Shown here: positions 7,491-16,312 of the stretch, piece after piece
Layout of the letters: every line of letters starts with the position of its first letter
How positions within the stretch are numbered: position 1 is the first letter of the stretch
Origin: CAZPMC01 sp964587755
GTDB taxonomy: Bacteria; Bacillota; Clostridia; Acetivibrionales; DTU013
Direction: 5' to 3'
NCBI GenBank assembly: GCA_964587755.1
Contig: CAZPMC010000002.1
Location: forward strand, 62,001 to 126,000
Length of the DNA stretch: 64,000 nt
The notes under the pieces: generated by a model
Database searches by the model: none
What the model saw: only the letters and a program-made list of their open reading frames with translations
Told to the model about the DNA's origin: nothing
Position numbers and translations under genes: made by a program

Positions 7491-10400
7491 TTAGTCTAGA
7501 TTATACAAATTGTCGAAAAATCTAGCTACATCGTAAATATTATCAATTCCAAACTTAGACATATCTATCCTAAGGGCATTTGCCTCAGATAAGAATCCTT
7601 TCTGGTAATAGAGCTTATTTGGCCTTTTTTCAAGGAAATTCCTGTTATAACAATAGCTATCATCAAACCACTGTTCAAGCTCTCTATCGTTGTGTGCCTT
7701 AATTACCTCACGAATGTTATTCAATTTTTCACTAAAGCCGGCCTCATCATTTTTTATGAACTCAGCCCACACAGCAAAGAACTTTTTCCACTTCACCATG
7801 CTTAGGTCCCAATTATTAATGCCCTTTTCAATAATTCTCAGAAACTCGATAACCAATAGCTTACTATCATGGTTTACTTTATGAGGAATGTACTTATTAG
7901 TGTATTGTTCATTGAATTTATCACGCAATTTAAATGCATCCTGCAATACCTGCTTGTTTGCCCCGGTTTGTGATGCAAATCCGACACTGTTTTGAGACAT
8001 CCCAGCAATTACAATCGGATGCATAATATAGAGAATCTTATCAAACAGTGCAAGATTCATCAGACCTGTATAAACATCCTGTGTCAAGCCACCAAGGAAT
8101 ACTCCGGTTTTATCTATAAAATCCTTAATTACACTTCTATGTATCGCAGAGTTTATATAGGCCATAGGCAACATGTACAATGATACATCTAAATTAAGTA
8201 TTTGTCTGAGCAGCATATCACTATCCAAGTACGATAAATTGACATTTTTGTCTTTTCGATACATCCTGCTTACAAAAAATAGGTTTTCCTGGGATTTGTC
8301 AGATACTCCCGGCCAACAGTAAAAAAGCTTATCCCAAAGAATAACCTTTTCATTATTGTATCTGTCAAGTATTCTGCTAAGGAAATCCAAAGAATGAAAC
8401 AGCAGAGCATCATCAGAGCCCAAACCAAAGATATATTCTCCTTGAGTATTCAAATATGCGAATTCAAAGCTCTTTACCAATGAGAGCTCCGTATCAGGCC
8501 TTATATACCTTATTTTTCCATTGTCCAGTTCTTTTACCAGCCTTAAGGTTTCATCATTACCCGGTGTGCTGTTATCGCTTACAACAATCTCATAATCATC
8601 AAAGCTTTGGTTGATACATGTCATCAATGTATGCCGCAGGTATTTTGCACTGTTTCTTGTAGGTATAACAACACTGAAAAGCTTGCTGCTTTTGCTTATT
8701 GACTCTATGAGATTAACATTGTAAAGCTTTTTGCAATAATCAGAATATCTGTTTATATTCTCCTTATAATCCCCCTCATCGCTATGAATGGATTTAAAAG
8801 ATTGATTCTTCTGTTCCGCCGGCTCTTTATAGAAAATGCTTCTTAGCTCCCTTAATTCAGGCGCAAGCTCATCAAGACTCTTTTTTATCTCTAAACCGTT
8901 TTCACCTAATACCCGTATAAAATAAGCTTCGTTTATTTCACCCGTCAGATATGAAATTAATTCAGCCTCAAAGCTTTCACCAAATCCATATAGCTGTTGG
9001 ATTAAGGCCGCTCTATCCCTCATCCATTTCGGTACTTCTTCTTTGTCAGCTATACCAAGCTTCAAACAATAATAGCATGCTATTGCCTGTGAAATAAGTC
9101 CAAGTGCAAATTTAGCATTAGAAAAAGTTCTACTAAGCGTTTGATCTGATATTCTTCTTACATGAACAAGTGATTCGGTTGTTCCAATTTTCATTTTTCT
9201 ATTAGCTGCAAGCATCCGTGACAGCATCACAAAATCTTCTGAAACAATAAACCCTCTTGATTCTCTTGACAGAGCATGCTCTTTCAGTTTTTCAGTAGCT
9301 CCAGTCGCACCTCCTGCAAGCATTGCTTTCATTTCACTTTCAGATGCCAGCCTTCTAAGTACATCCTCAGCCAGACAATCGTCATAGCATTTTCTGTCAT
9401 AACCAAGTGATAAAGTATCATCTGATAGATTGATAAGATATCGCGGAATAATCAGTAGATGCTCATTTTTTAGCTGCTCTATGTCAATTTTTGATTGACT
9501 TTGATCTAGACAAAATAACATATCATCATCATCTAAAAATGTGGTAAATTGGGTTTCAATATTCTGCAATCCTACAAACCGTGTTTGAGCAACACCGTCA
9601 TTTACAGGTTTCCTAATAACCTTAGCACGATAAACATTTTCATTATCTTCTATTTTTTCAAGCCACTGTATCTCCTGTGTTGAGCAATCATCCACAATCA
9701 GCTTTGGCTGCTTTCCAAGCTTCAGTCCTTTGTCCAGGTCATATTTCATCATTTTTGCCCGGTTGTAGGAGGGTATCAATACAGTAAGGTCCTCATGCAT
9801 AAGCTCTTGCGGCAATTCTTTTTCCAAAATTATATCCTTTATTCTGCCGACAAGCTCCTTAAACGACAATAATTCTTTAAATAAATCATTTATCAGCACT
9901 AACTGCTTCTTTAAAGAATAATTATTTTCAATAAATGCCCTATATCGTTCAGATTCATATTGTCCCTTAGTAATAGCCTCAACCGCCTCATCCACCGTGT
10001 TGAATAAATACTCCTCGCTCCAGATATCATTTGCATACAGGAAATCATGAATTACTGGCTTTATTCCTCTTGCCATGGCTTCTGCAATGCCATATCCAAA
10101 GCTTTCATGAATACTTGCCGACACAAGATAGTTTTTATCTGTAAGCCATGTGCTGATGTCCTTTTGCCATCCATCAAAAATTACGTTTTTTTCCAGGCCC
10201 ATTCTTTTGACCTGGTATTCCCAGTAAAGCTTGATAACCTGTTCCTGGAAGTAGCCTGCCACATACAATTTATACCTTTTATCTATACGGACTAGCTTTT
10301 CAATGATTTGCAATAATAGTGCCGGGTTTTTACGAGAATGGATATATCCGACCATTGCCAGATTAAACCCGTGAGAGCGGTTTTTAAATGGGTAGCGGTT

Positions 10401-11198
10401 TACATCGACCCCATTTTCGATGACAACTGTCTTCACCTTATCTGTAATGCCGGGAAAGTTAATCTTAAGAATCTCTCTGAGATGCTCTGTAACTAGTATC
10501 AGCGTGTCGACATTTTCCCAGGTAACCCTACCAGGATATTCAGTAAATGCTTCATATCTATGGAGTCTGCAAATAACCTTCTTCTGATATGCTATAGGCC
10601 GGCTGCTTCCGTATTCAATAAGCTCATCACACCACTCAAACCAGCAGATATCAGCCCACTCCATACCTGCATCAATTTGCTCGAAGTCGCTGACTGTAAT
10701 TTTTCTTACCCAATAATCATCAGAGATTCCTATGATGATATCTTCAAAAAAGTTATTCATCCCAGCCTTGACAAAGAAAACAATCTTGGCTCTTTCCTTT
10801 ATCTCAATACCTTCATTAGACGCCTTTATTCGTTCAATAGCCTCACTGATACTTTGTTTTTGAATATCCTCATATGCAACCGTTTCGGCTTTAAGGTATA
10901 AATCCACAGCATCCTGAGCTTTTCCCTCAAGCTCTCGGATATAAGCAAGATTAAATAGCAAATCGAATTGGACAGTGTCTTCTGAAAGCCCCTTAACCAA
11001 AACATCCTCAGCCTTATCAAGAGCTCCTTCAATTATATGAATTACTGCTCTCATGCTGCAAATTTCAATATCTCCCGGTATGATTTTATCGTAATCGTCC
11101 AGGGCCTCCATTGCTTCTTTCAGATGCCCTTGTTCAATCCACTTCTCAATTTTCCCTTTTACCGATTTCATTTTTCTCTGTATTTCAGCATCATTCAT
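7491..11198 (-). CDS. giant TPR / GT4 / GT2 / GT2 glycosyltransferase
   Basis: A 1235-residue multidomain protein. The first ~110 residues are TPR-like helices (repeated AxxxL...A patterns around a stretch ending EDVLVKGL). Residues ~115-450 form a GT-B transferase of the GT4 type, with the late motif HESFGYGIAEAMARG including the acceptor Glu. At ~468 a first GT-A fold starts (LTVLIPSYNRAK, FLDDDD), and at ~838 a second (FSVVIPTRNSAKYL, GSDDALL). Three catalytic modules on one chain suggest stepwise assembly of a short glycan, possibly on flagellin encoded immediately upstream; this is inference. I chose the ATG at 11198 because AAAGAGGA is eight to nine bases before it and it overlaps the previous stop by eight bases; the longest frame reaches 11246 inside the previous gene. 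Confidence 0.85.
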   Translation of the reverse strand: MNDAEIQRKMKSVKGKIEKWIEQGHLKEAMEALDDYDKIIPGDIEICSMRAVIHIIEGALDKAEDVLVKGLSEDTVQFDLLFNLAYIRELEGKAQDAVDLYLKAETVAYEDIQKQSISEAIERIKASNEGIEIKERAKIVFFVKAGMNNFFEDIIIGISDDYWVRKITVSDFEQIDAGMEWADICWFEWCDELIEYGSSRPIAYQKKVICRLHRYEAFTEYPGRVTWENVDTLILVTEHLREILKINFPGITDKVKTVVIENGVDVNRYPFKNRSHGFNLAMVGYIHSRKNPALLLQIIEKLVRIDKRYKLYVAGYFQEQVIKLYWEYQVKRMGLEKNVIFDGWQKDISTWLTDKNYLVSASIHESFGYGIAEAMARGIKPVIHDFLYANDIWSEEYLFNTVDEAVEAITKGQYESERYRAFIENNYSLKKQLVLINDLFKELLSFKELVGRIKDIILEKELPQELMHEDLTVLIPSYNRAKMMKYDLDKGLKLGKQPKLIVDDCSTQEIQWLEKIEDNENVYRAKVIRKPVNDGVAQTRFVGLQNIETQFTTFLDDDDMLFCLDQSQSKIDIEQLKNEHLLIIPRYLINLSDDTLSLGYDRKCYDDCLAEDVLRRLASESEMKAMLAGGATGATEKLKEHALSRESRGFIVSEDFVMLSRMLAANRKMKIGTTESLVHVRRISDQTLSRTFSNAKFALGLISQAIACYYCLKLGIADKEEVPKWMRDRAALIQQLYGFGESFEAELISYLTGEINEAYFIRVLGENGLEIKKSLDELAPELRELRSIFYKEPAEQKNQSFKSIHSDEGDYKENINRYSDYCKKLYNVNLIESISKSSKLFSVVIPTRNSAKYLRHTLMTCINQSFDDYEIVVSDNSTPGNDETLRLVKELDNGKIRYIRPDTELSLVKSFEFAYLNTQGEYIFGLGSDDALLFHSLDFLSRILDRYNNEKVILWDKLFYCWPGVSDKSQENLFFVSRMYRKDKNVNLSYLDSDMLLRQILNLDVSLYMLPMAYINSAIHRSVIKDFIDKTGVFLGGLTQDVYTGLMNLALFDKILYIMHPIVIAGMSQNSVGFASQTGANKQVLQDAFKLRDKFNEQYTNKYIPHKVNHDSKLLVIEFLRIIEKGINNWDLSMVKWKKFFAVWAEFIKNDEAGFSEKLNNIREVIKAHNDRELEQWFDDSYCYNRNFLEKRPNKLYYQKGFLSEANALRIDMSKFGIDNIYDVARFFDNLYNLD

Positions 11199-13134
11199 AA
11201 ACTTCATCCTCTTTATCAGGTGTATTTTTGTTTGGAAATACCTCATCCATATATTTATTCATATAAGCCGCCATATAGGGATTTGCCCTGGCTGCCTCTT
11301 TAAAATAGCGGATTGCGGCTCTATATTCACCTTTGTCAATTGACTGCATTACATAGTTAAGGGCAATAAAGAATCTGTCTTCCTGATCCTCAAGGACACT
11401 ATAGTATAATCTAAGCTTCTGTGTATCATATAAGAGCGCTGTATATTTTATCCCATAGTCCATATATCGTTTAAACAATGAATAATCCTTTTCAGATGGT
11501 TCACTTTCCAAGTTTTTTAAAATTACAGCTTTATTTAATAATAATATATATAAAATACTAATACCTGTTTTTAAGCTTTGAAAGTCATCGCGGATATTTC
11601 CGTCTGAAATGTAATTCTCAAAGAAGCTCGTAAGCTCAGGCCTCTTATCAATAAGTATCTTAATATATTGCTTTAGTTTTGACTTTTTCAGCTTTTTAAA
11701 GATGGAAACAGTTTGCCTGGTATTCTTGTCAATATCTATAAACAGTTCGGCATAAAAATCCGGTAATTCATTGAAATCTGCCCCCCTGACTGCCGTATCC
11801 GCAAGCAGGCTATTGCCGGTTACAGCTCCTATCCTGCTTTTATTAAGTAACGGATATAGACCTTCTTCCTGGCTAAAGAGCATAGAAAGCTCGTCATTAT
11901 CTTCATGTGTATACATTACTCTTTCTGCTTCTATTGTCGTGATAATATGCTCATTTACCTGCTTGTCCCCTGAATACTCAAGATATAACTGTTTTAATTC
12001 ATCAAATTTCTTTAATTTAAGCAAAACCTTTACCAGCAGTTCAATTTTTATTTGTACGGATGTAATACGCTTCAGATACTTGTATGCTTCCTCATAATCG
12101 CCCTTGCTATATGCTTCCTTTACAATGAAAATAGCCGCATTATCCATTTCCGCAGGACACACATAGGTCATCTCTATTCCTGTATTAGAGGCAATTGATA
12201 ACTCAGAAAACCTTTCAGCCATATTAATATATTTAATATAAATCTGGTATGCCTCTTCTCTTTTATCCAGTTGTATATAGGCATAAGCTAAAATATAATA
12301 AAGATCTACATACTCAGGTACAATCTCTATACCTTCCAGACAAACATGAACCGCTTCATTAAACTCATTATTTGCACAGCACCTTGAGGCATACTCACCA
12401 TATACATAACAGTGCCTCACCATTTTTTCCTTATCGTTACATATCAGCTTATATGCTTTTCGAATCTCATCCAGAGCTTTTCTTTTTTCGCGATAGGCAT
12501 TATAGCTTCTTGCAAGCTGGAATCTATAGTAAACATTTTCCGGGTCCTTTTCCAGTTCGCTCATAAGAATTGAACCTGTACGCAAAAATTTCTTTTCTCT
12601 TACCTCTTCATCAATAAATAGGTATCCATAATGCTCTAATAATAAATCCGTTGATAGTATAGGCTCTTTAAAAATTGGTTGATTATGCACTGCACCCTCA
12701 TAGTGAAAGTCTCCGTCATTTCTAAATACCCTTTGCTGTGGCAATATTACCGGAGCACCTGTAGGTACAAGATTTTTTATTTTCAAAATATATGTATTAA
12801 AAGAATTGAGTTTTTTATCTGTGAGAATTGAATACAGATTCATAGGTCCTGTCAAAACTTCATCTGCGTCCAATATAAAAATAAATTCTCCCTTTGCATA
12901 GGATATTGTAATATTTCTCATCTGAGAAAAATTCTTGTTCCATTGATGATGAAAAATCTTATGTGTATATTCCTTTGCAATATTAACCGTATTATCCTGC
13001 GAACCTGTATCTACAATAATCAATTCAACATCTGGTTTGTCCAATAATGGTCTTAAAGCATCAAGACAGCGGCGAATATTTTTTTCTTCATCCTTAACCA
13101 TCATACAAATGCTAAGCAGATATTCTCGGTCCAT
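11191..13134 (-). CDS. GT2 glycosyltransferase with long TPR tail
   Basis: A 647-residue protein. The N-terminal ~230 residues are a family 2 GT-A domain: LLSICMMVKDEEKNIRRCL, VDTGSQDNTVNIA, and the metal-binding ILDADEVLTG. The remaining two thirds are helical repeats of TPR type (for example YYRFQLARSYNAY and YYILAYAYIQLDKREEAY), which commonly bind proteins. A transferase fused to a protein-binding repeat fits an enzyme that glycosylates a protein such as flagellin, whose genes lie directly upstream; that substrate is inferred. Start ATG at 13134 has AGGAG five bases before it; the longest frame extends seven codons further without its own site. It overlaps the next gene by eight bases, so the two transferases are probably co-translated. 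Confidence 0.85.
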   Translation of the reverse strand: MDREYLLSICMMVKDEEKNIRRCLDALRPLLDKPDVELIIVDTGSQDNTVNIAKEYTHKIFHHQWNKNFSQMRNITISYAKGEFIFILDADEVLTGPMNLYSILTDKKLNSFNTYILKIKNLVPTGAPVILPQQRVFRNDGDFHYEGAVHNQPIFKEPILSTDLLLEHYGYLFIDEEVREKKFLRTGSILMSELEKDPENVYYRFQLARSYNAYREKRKALDEIRKAYKLICNDKEKMVRHCYVYGEYASRCCANNEFNEAVHVCLEGIEIVPEYVDLYYILAYAYIQLDKREEAYQIYIKYINMAERFSELSIASNTGIEMTYVCPAEMDNAAIFIVKEAYSKGDYEEAYKYLKRITSVQIKIELLVKVLLKLKKFDELKQLYLEYSGDKQVNEHIITTIEAERVMYTHEDNDELSMLFSQEEGLYPLLNKSRIGAVTGNSLLADTAVRGADFNELPDFYAELFIDIDKNTRQTVSIFKKLKKSKLKQYIKILIDKRPELTSFFENYISDGNIRDDFQSLKTGISILYILLLNKAVILKNLESEPSEKDYSLFKRYMDYGIKYTALLYDTQKLRLYYSVLEDQEDRFFIALNYVMQSIDKGEYRAAIRYFKEAARANPYMAAYMNKYMDEVFPNKNTPDKEDEVYE

Positions 13135-13151
13135 GTTTACTCCTCGTATAC

Positions 13152-13484
13152 TCATTTAGTCAGGCAATCCTGCCAGTACGTAAGCAAATCCTTAATCTCA
13201 AACTCCATAATATCTGAAAAAAGTGCTGTATCGGAGCTTCTTAACGCTTCAGTAAGCATCTCCAGCTTCTCTGTAAATTCCATCAAATCAATACCTGTGA
13301 AATATCCACCTATGGCAGCAATGCCCTCAGCCAGCGCTTGCATGTCCTCTAGCAGATTTCCTAATCTTTCTTGATCCACTGAGCCTTCATTTCTGCAACT
13401 AATAATAATATCGTCTATTCTCTTGTTAATGTTAACGATAAGCTCAATAACCATCTGCTTTATTGCAATAATCTCGTTATTCAT
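13152..13484 (-). CDS. small helical protein of unknown function in flagellin-glycan locus
   Basis: A 110-residue, acidic, probably all-helical protein with no membrane segment, signal peptide or catalytic motif that I recognise. It is rich in Ile, Leu and Glu, with heptad-like spacing (for example LLEDMQALAEGIAAIGG and EKLEMLTEAL). It is the first gene after the flagellin terminator and is followed within 18 bases by the GT2/TPR gene, so it probably belongs to the glycosylation transcription unit rather than to the flagellin unit. The start at 13484 has GAGGTAGAGG immediately upstream. Its size and helical character are compatible with a chaperone or adaptor for flagellin or for the transferases, but nothing in the sequence proves this. 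Confidence 0.7.
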   Translation of the reverse strand: MNNEIIAIKQMVIELIVNINKRIDDIIISCRNEGSVDQERLGNLLEDMQALAEGIAAIGGYFTGIDLMEFTEKLEMLTEALRSSDTALFSDIMEFEIKDLLTYWQDCLTK

Positions 13485-13516
13485 CCTCTACCTCCTTAGT
13501 TTTTCTTTATTATACT

Positions 13517-13544
13517 AAAAGAGGCTCTGGTTAACCAGAGCCTC
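13517..13544 (-). terminator. rho-independent terminator after the flagellin genes
   Basis: A perfect 10-bp stem (13521-13530 with 13535-13544) with a four-base TTAA loop is followed on the minus strand by TTTT. It lies 20 bases past the stop of the last flagellin gene and separates the flagellin unit from the glycan genes. Confidence 0.9.
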
Positions 13545-13563
13545 CTTTGATAACAATGATTTA

Positions 13564-14268
13564 CTATCTGAGTAATGCCAATACGTTCTGAGGCGCTTGA
13601 TTTGCCTGAGCAAGCATAGCAGTACCAGCTTGGATGAGAATGTTGTTCTTTGTAAAGTTGGACATTTCCTCTGCCATATCAGCATCTCTGATACGCGATT
13701 CTGCAGCCTGAAGGTTCTCTGCCATTGTCTTGGTGTTCCTTACGACTGACTCCAGCTTGTTCTGAGTAGCACCAAATGCGGATCTTTGTCCGTTTACTGT
13801 TGTAATAGCAGCAGCAATACTAGCTGCAGATGAAGATGCACCTACTGTAACAGCTGTGCCAAGAACCGTTGTTCCGTTGAATTTTGTGTTAGTGTATATG
13901 TTTGTAATTGCAGATCCCAATGAGGTCATTTCAAGCTTAAGGTTGTTCTGATCCGCACTAGCGAGAGTTGTGTCATTCAACTGCTCTGCCAGCTCTGTCA
14001 GTCTGACCAGCATATTGCTGACTTCATCCAGCGCACCTTCTGCTGTTTGAATCATTGAAATCTGATTCTGTGAGTTTCTTACTGACTGATTGAGCTGTCT
14101 GATCTGAGCCCTCATCTTCTCGGAAATTGATAAACCTGCTGCATCATCTGCTGCACGGTTTATTCTTTTTCCTGATGAAAGCTTCTCCATGGACTTAGCA
14201 GCCGCTGCATTTGTGTTATACAGCTGGTTGCGGGTGTTAATTGCAGTAATGTTGTTGTTTATAATCAT
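13564..14268 (-). CDS. flagellin A (third in the array)
   Basis: Structural subunit of the flagellar filament, 234 residues, about the shortest functional size: it has the conserved N-terminal helix region (NNNITAINTRNQL, SSGKRINRAADDAAGLSIS) and the C-terminal helix region (AESRIRDADMAEEMSNFTK, ending NVLALLR), and almost nothing between. So it has D0 and D1 but no surface-exposed D2/D3 domains. The Thr/Ser-rich loop around residues 125-155 (TAVTVGASSSAASIAA) is the natural site for O-linked glycans in such proteins; modification is inferred from the neighbouring transferases. Its 5' portion up to base 13960 is identical to that of flagellin B, while the 3' portion differs clearly. It is last before a strong terminator and shares the leader-type hairpin with the other two. 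Confidence 0.95.
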   Translation of the reverse strand: MIINNNITAINTRNQLYNTNAAAAKSMEKLSSGKRINRAADDAAGLSISEKMRAQIRQLNQSVRNSQNQISMIQTAEGALDEVSNMLVRLTELAEQLNDTTLASADQNNLKLEMTSLGSAITNIYTNTKFNGTTVLGTAVTVGASSSAASIAAAITTVNGQRSAFGATQNKLESVVRNTKTMAENLQAAESRIRDADMAEEMSNFTKNNILIQAGTAMLAQANQAPQNVLALLR

Positions 14269-15632
14269 AGTTAAATCCTCCTTGAGTTTTTATAACCGGG
14301 AATCCTTTCCCGATCTCCTGCCGGTTAGACCGGCTTCCAGTTTTTATTTGTTAAATTCTTCAGAACTAATGCTTTACTACCTGAGTAACGATAATACAGA
14401 CTGAGGTGCTTGATTTGCCTGAGCAAGCATTGCAGTACCGGCTTGAATGAGAATGCTGTTCTTCGTAAAGTTGGACATCTCCTCTGCCATGTCAGCATCT
14501 CTGATACGAGATTCTGCAGCCTGAAGGTTCTCTGCCATTGTCTTGGTGTTCCTGACAACTGACTCCAGCTTGTTCTGATCAGCACCAAATTGTGCTCTTT
14601 GACCGTTTACTGTAGTAATGGCGGTGGCAATATCTGTTGCGGATGAAGTACTGCCTACAGAAACCGTACCTGTAGCAAGAACGGCCGTGCCGTTGAACTT
14701 GGTGTTCTCGTAGATGTCATCAATAGCGTCTCCCAACGAAGTCATTTCAAGCTTAAGGTTGTCCTTATCCTCACCAGCGAGAGTTGTGTCATTCAACTGC
14801 TCTGCCAGCTCTGTCAGTCTGACCAGCATATTGCTGACTTCATCCAGCGCACCTTCTGCTGTTTGAATCATTGAAATCTGATTCTGTGAGTTTCTTACTG
14901 ACTGATTGAGCTGTCTGATCTGAGCCCTCATCTTCTCGGAAATTGATAAACCTGCTGCATCATCTGCTGCACGGTTTATTCTTTTTCCTGATGAAAGCTT
15001 CTCCATGGACTTAGCAGCCGCTGCATTTGTGTTATACAGCTGGTTGCGGGTGTTAATTGCAGTAATGTTGTTGTTTATAATCATAGTTAAATCCTCCTTG
15101 AGTTTTTATAACCGGGAATCCTTTCCCGATCTCCTGCCGGTTAGACCGGCTTCCAGTTTTTATTTGTTAAATTCTTCAGAACTAATGCTTTACTACCTGA
15201 GTAACGATAATACAGACTGAGGTGCTTGATTTGCCTGAGCAAGCATTGCAGTACCGGCTTGAATGAGAATGCTGTTCTTCGTAAAGTTGGACATCTCCTC
15301 TGCCATGTCAGCATCTCTGATACGAGATTCTGCAGCCTGAAGGTTCTCTGCCATTGTCTTGGTGTTCCTGACAACTGACTCCAGCTTGTTCTGATCAGCA
15401 CCAAATTGTGCTCTTTGACCGTTTACTGTAGTAATGGCGGTGGCAATATCTGTTGCGGATGAAGTACTGCCTACAGAAACCGTACCTGTAGCAAGAACGG
15501 CCGTGCCGTTGAACTTGGTGTTCTCGTAGATGTCATCAATAGCGTCTCCCAACGAAGTCATTTCAAGCTTAAGGTTGTCCTTATCCTCACCAGCGAGAGT
15601 TGTGTCATTCAACTGCTCTGCCAGCTCTGTCA
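13960..15632. repeat. 816-bp direct tandem duplication within the flagellin array
   Basis: Bases 13960-14816 and 14776-15632 are, by eye, identical over 857 positions at an offset of exactly 816. The unit runs from the middle of one flagellin gene, through the spacer, to the middle of the next. All three genes share the 41 bases 14776-14816 (and their copies), which brackets the exchange point. Left of 13960 the A and B sequences diverge; right of 14816/15632 the B and C sequences diverge. Confidence 0.95.
14377..15084 (-). CDS. flagellin B, chimera of A (5') and C (3')
   Basis: A 235-residue flagellin with D0/D1 helices and no central domain. Its first ~100 codons match flagellin A base for base, and its remaining codons match flagellin C base for base. 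The protein differs from flagellin C at a single residue (Met versus Arg in the NQISMIQTAEGAL segment). The flanking spacers are also identical to each other. This is what unequal crossing-over between an ancestral C-A pair would leave. The ribosome binding site CAAGGAGG and a GGA-loop hairpin precede it, as for its neighbours. No promoter or terminator is visible in the 108-base spacers, so it is probably co-transcribed with C and A. The perfect identity implies a recent event or ongoing gene conversion. Confidence 0.95.
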   Translation of the reverse strand: MIINNNITAINTRNQLYNTNAAAAKSMEKLSSGKRINRAADDAAGLSISEKMRAQIRQLNQSVRNSQNQISMIQTAEGALDEVSNMLVRLTELAEQLNDTTLAGEDKDNLKLEMTSLGDAIDDIYENTKFNGTAVLATGTVSVGSTSSATDIATAITTVNGQRAQFGADQNKLESVVRNTKTMAENLQAAESRIRDADMAEEMSNFTKNSILIQAGTAMLAQANQAPQSVLSLLR

Positions 15633-15900
15633 ACCTGACAAGCATATTACTGACTTCATCCAGTGCACCTTCTGCTGTTTGAATCCTTGAAATCTGATTC
15701 TGTGAGTTTCTTACCGACTGATTGAGTTGTCTGATCTGAGCTCTCATCTTCTCGGAAATTGATAAGCCTGCTGCGTCGTCTGCCGCACGGTTTATTCTTT
15801 TTCCAGAGGAAAGCTTCTCCATTGACTTGGCTGCTGCTGCATTTGTGTTATACAGCTGGTTGCGGGTGTTAATCGCCGTGATGTTGTTGTTAATAATCAT
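15193..15900 (-). CDS. flagellin C (first in the array)
   Basis: A 235-residue short flagellin, the promoter-proximal member of the array. N-terminal NNNITAINTRNQL and C-terminal AESRIRDADMAEEMSNFTK ending SVLSLLR are the packing helices of the filament core. NTKFNGTAVL marks the start of the short variable loop. It follows csrA after 187 bases that hold a sigmaD-like promoter and a CsrA-type leader, so its expression is likely tied to hook completion through FlgM and to FliW/CsrA translational control. The first ~90 codons differ from A and B at many silent sites, showing that this part is the older divergent copy. The start is well defined by AAGGAGG eight bases before the ATG. Confidence 0.95.
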   Translation of the reverse strand: MIINNNITAINTRNQLYNTNAAAAKSMEKLSSGKRINRAADDAAGLSISEKMRAQIRQLNQSVRNSQNQISRIQTAEGALDEVSNMLVRLTELAEQLNDTTLAGEDKDNLKLEMTSLGDAIDDIYENTKFNGTAVLATGTVSVGSTSSATDIATAITTVNGQRAQFGADQNKLESVVRNTKTMAENLQAAESRIRDADMAEEMSNFTKNSILIQAGTAMLAQANQAPQSVLSLLR

Positions 15901-15954
15901 GATAAAATCCTCCTTGAACTATTTAATCGGGATTCCTTTCCCGATTTTTTTTGC
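15901..15954 (-). promoter_or_regulatory. CsrA-type flagellin leader (two GGA sites)
   Basis: On the minus strand the leader has a 7-bp hairpin (ATCGGGA with TCCCGAT) whose six-base loop AAGGAA shows GGA. A second GGA lies in the Shine-Dalgarno AAGGAGG. In Bacillus subtilis CsrA represses hag through exactly this pair of a loop site and a Shine-Dalgarno site. Shorter versions of the hairpin (CGGGA / TCCCG, loop AAGGAT) recur before flagellins A and B. Regulation by CsrA is inferred from this pattern and from csrA-fliW lying directly upstream. Confidence 0.7.
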
Positions 15955-16042
15955 CGGTTAGCCGGCTTATGGCTTTATGAGAACCAAAATTACTTTCATT
16001 GAGCGCGCTTCAATTTCAGTGTATTTGCTTCTCTTGATATAT

Positions 16043-16069
16043 ATATCGGAGCAATTTTAAAAAAATTAA
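16043..16069 (-). promoter_or_regulatory. sigmaD (sigma-28) promoter for the flagellin genes
   Basis: TTAA (16066-16069), a 15-base spacer, then TCCGATAT (16043-16050) on the minus strand. This is close to the motility sigma consensus TAAA-N15-GCCGATAT, with one mismatch in each box. It lies about 140 bases before the first flagellin start, leaving room for the structured leader. Confidence 0.75.
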
Positions 16070-16087
16070 GTGATTTTTTAAAATATA

Positions 16088-16312
16088 TTATCTGCTTTTT
16101 AGAATATTGTTGAGATTTATGCCAACATTAATATCAGATGCCTTTTTATTCTCATCAGCAATCTGCAAAAATATTTCCTTCCTGTGAATAGAAATTTCTC
16201 TAGGTGCATTTATACCGATTTTGACCTGGTCTCCCTGAACCTCAAGAATGGTTATTTCAATATTTTCATTTATTATGATGGACTGATCCTTTTTCCTCGC
16301 CAGTACAAGCAT
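16088..16312 (-). CDS. csrA: translational regulator CsrA
   Basis: A 74-residue RNA-binding regulator that binds GGA motifs and blocks translation, in this setting most likely of flagellin. It opens [12 protein letters not shown], the family N-terminus, followed by [15 protein letters not shown] and [12 protein letters not shown], which form the RNA-binding edge strands. I use the ATG at 16312, preceded by GGGGGG at about ten bases; the longer frame to 16333 has no support in the family. The gene lies within the end of fliW: the two overlap by 47 bases in different frames, more than the usual few bases. CsrA is expected to be held inactive by FliW until flagellin binds FliW. Confidence 0.95.
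   Translation of the reverse strand: MLVLARKKDQSIIINENIEITILEVQGDQVKIGINAPREISIHRKEIFLQIADENKKASDINVGINLNNILKSR

Noticed and set aside
14189..15404. Repeated 71- and 87-codon frames within the flagellin array
   Set aside because: They are shadows duplicated along with the 816-bp unit and fall in the wrong frame of the flagellin genes.
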